From the NCBI GenBank assembly GCA_036785705.1, contig JAWUZG010000084.1, forward strand, positions 7,437,001 to 7,501,000: 64,000 nucleotides of DNA. The letters are read 5' to 3'. A program made the translations under genes and the position numbers. The first letter of the stretch is position 1, and every line of letters begins with the position of its first letter. The DNA comes from Acanthornis magna. Its lineage: Eukaryota; Chordata; Aves; Passeriformes; Acanthizidae. The notes below the pieces were generated by a model that was not told the origin of the DNA, did no database searches, and saw nothing but the letters and a program-made list of their open reading frames with translations. Below are positions 62,703 to 64,000 of this stretch, piece after piece.

Positions 62703-62763
62703 GAGAATCATAGAAACTTTTAAATTGGAAAAGAGCTTTAAGGTCATTGAGTCCAACTGTTGA
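62703..62763 (-). mobile_element. CR1 LINE 3' end fragment, reverse orientation
   Basis: The + strand 'gagaatcatagaaacttt', 'ttggaaaagagctttaaggt' and 'cattgagtccaactgttg' match the reverse complement of a CR1 3' end (the 'agaatcatagaa-ggttggaaaagacc-ttaag-tcat-gagtccaac' pattern). Only about 60 bp remain. Confidence 0.8.
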
Positions 62764-64000
62764 AGGACAGGAAGCTGAAGAATGAAGATGGAAAGTAAAA
62801 GCCTGACATTTCCCACCCAGGCCCTGCAGTGATGGTGGCTGGCTGTGGAGCAGGCCTTGGTTCTGAGGCAGGGAGGATTGATTTGTAATTACCATATGAC
62901 AGCTAGAAATTCAAGGTGATTTCTGTGCTTTTGTAACAGGTGGCAAGTAAAATGCTTTAACTTCTTTAAAAAAAAAAATAATTTTTTTTTGGGGGGGGTT
63001 GAGTAGATTAGTTTCTCATTGAATTTTTAGCCTGAGAAAGTGAGAAAAAAAAATTGAACCTAAGGAAATTATTTCATGTATTTTGAGGATAAGTTTTCTG
63101 TTCTGATTCTGTGTTTCACCTCATTCTCTGAAATTCAAAAGGCAATTTTCACTTTTTTAAAAATACCATGTGCTCTGCTTTCAAAAATGGCCATGGTTAG
63201 CTTTTGTGTCACACAGTGCCAGAATCTCTCAGAGAAATTTTCTCTTTATAGAATAAGATATGCAATTTTTATTTTTTCTTTTTTTAGGCTACCATATAAA
63301 CCACAAAATGAATGTTTTCTGGCCTTTTTTCCCCCCCCAAAAGTGGGGAGCTGGGAGTTACAGTATGGAGTAGCCTATTGTGGCTCTGTCACTTACACAA
63401 AGAGGTCATGGATGATGGAGTCAGGAATACAAAAGGTGTAGGGCACACTGCATCTGCGAGGAGGGGATCAAAACAAATCTCCTTTATCTAATGCAGAACC
63501 TATTACTGAATCAAATGTGGGGATGTGAAGGGTCCAAGTGTGCTTTTAATAATCTGTGTTACAAACAGACTGTAATCTGCACAATTAAGCTCTTTGGAGT
63601 TGGCAGGATTTTGTGCAGTTGGCAGTATTCCCCTTGAATAAAGGTCAAAAAGAGGGGAGTGAATTAAGCAATGAATAACTTTTTTAAGGCATTCTATAAT
63701 TCCATTGAATGTTAGAAATATTTTCTTCATTGCACTGGTGTCTTTAGGGAAGAGTGAGTTGTGTGTCGTAATTTAAAAGGCTGCCTATCCCAAGAGCAGA
63801 GGCAGGCTGCACAATAAACCAAGGAGGCAAGGGGAATAGGAATAGGAAGCCTCCCTCTGTCCCCGTGGAGGTGGAAGCTGGATTGCCAGGGTGTGTCCGA
63901 TCCCAGCACGCCCTGGGGAGCTCTGCTCGTGTGAATGTTACCTTAGAGTTGCCCTTTACAGTTATCCCTGACTGTTTTCTAGGTTCAAGTGTTTCTGGCA
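62764..64000. other. Unique noncoding sequence with homopolymer runs
   Basis: Adjacent runs of A (62968-62978), T (62982-62990) and G (62991-62998), and a C8 run near 63331-63338. A 121-codon + frame (63076-63441) crosses the last run and is unsupported. Confidence 0.5.

Noticed and set aside
1..64000. CRISPR arrays, bacterial operons, riboswitches, rRNA genes
   Set aside because: Nothing of the kind is present; the sequence is vertebrate nuclear DNA by its CR1 content.

Overview
The window reads as nuclear DNA of a bird (Aves). The best evidence is six degraded copies of the CR1 LINE family, most of them 3' tails. They carry the avian CR1 signature: a 'ggtggtgaggcactg-aacaggt' block, then 'ttaaggtccc-tccaa', ending near 'ccattctatgattct'. 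No Alu, B1 or other mammalian SINEs were seen. Recognisable repeats make up only a few per cent of the sequence, which suits a bird genome. Base composition is AT-leaning and there is no obvious CpG island. I cannot name the species or chromosome.

I found no gene that can be called with confidence. The long open frames are low-complexity, CR1-derived or chance. The window looks like one large intron or a gene desert. The best coding candidates are two short internal-exon-like blocks on the + strand. One is 45728-45823 (96 nt, both boundaries phase 1, third positions mostly G/C). The other is 38165-38230 (66 nt, both boundaries phase 2). Weaker candidates are an 18-nt microexon-like block at 19403-19420, joined acceptor/donor (recursive-splice-like) motifs at 2993/2994, 14548/14549 and 40255/40256, and a degraded coding-like frame on the minus strand near 3684-4105. 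I recognise none of these protein sequences.

Layout. 1-5 kb: unique sequence with one CR1 tail at 1621-1887. 5-14 kb: unique, AT-rich blocks that look like conserved noncoding elements (CNEs), at 5380-5890, 10180-10460, 12220-12530 and 13480-13960, then a pair of palindromes at 14309-14348. 17.0-18.5 kb: two same-strand CR1 copies from different subfamilies. 19-45 kb: unique sequence with simple repeats and more CNE-like blocks, the clearest at 26980-27360, 32180-32600 and 42690-42960. 45.7 kb: best exon candidate. 46.5-47.0 kb: a long pyrimidine-rich tract holding an exact 34-bp tandem duplication. 47.8-48.1 kb: a CR1 tail. 48-64 kb: unique sequence with two minus-strand CR1 fragments at 59.3 and 62.7 kb.

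Splice-like motifs and CNE-like blocks across a repeat-poor interval would fit a long intron of a developmental or neuronal gene, or its regulatory desert. That is inference. Genome alignment and RNA-seq would settle it.
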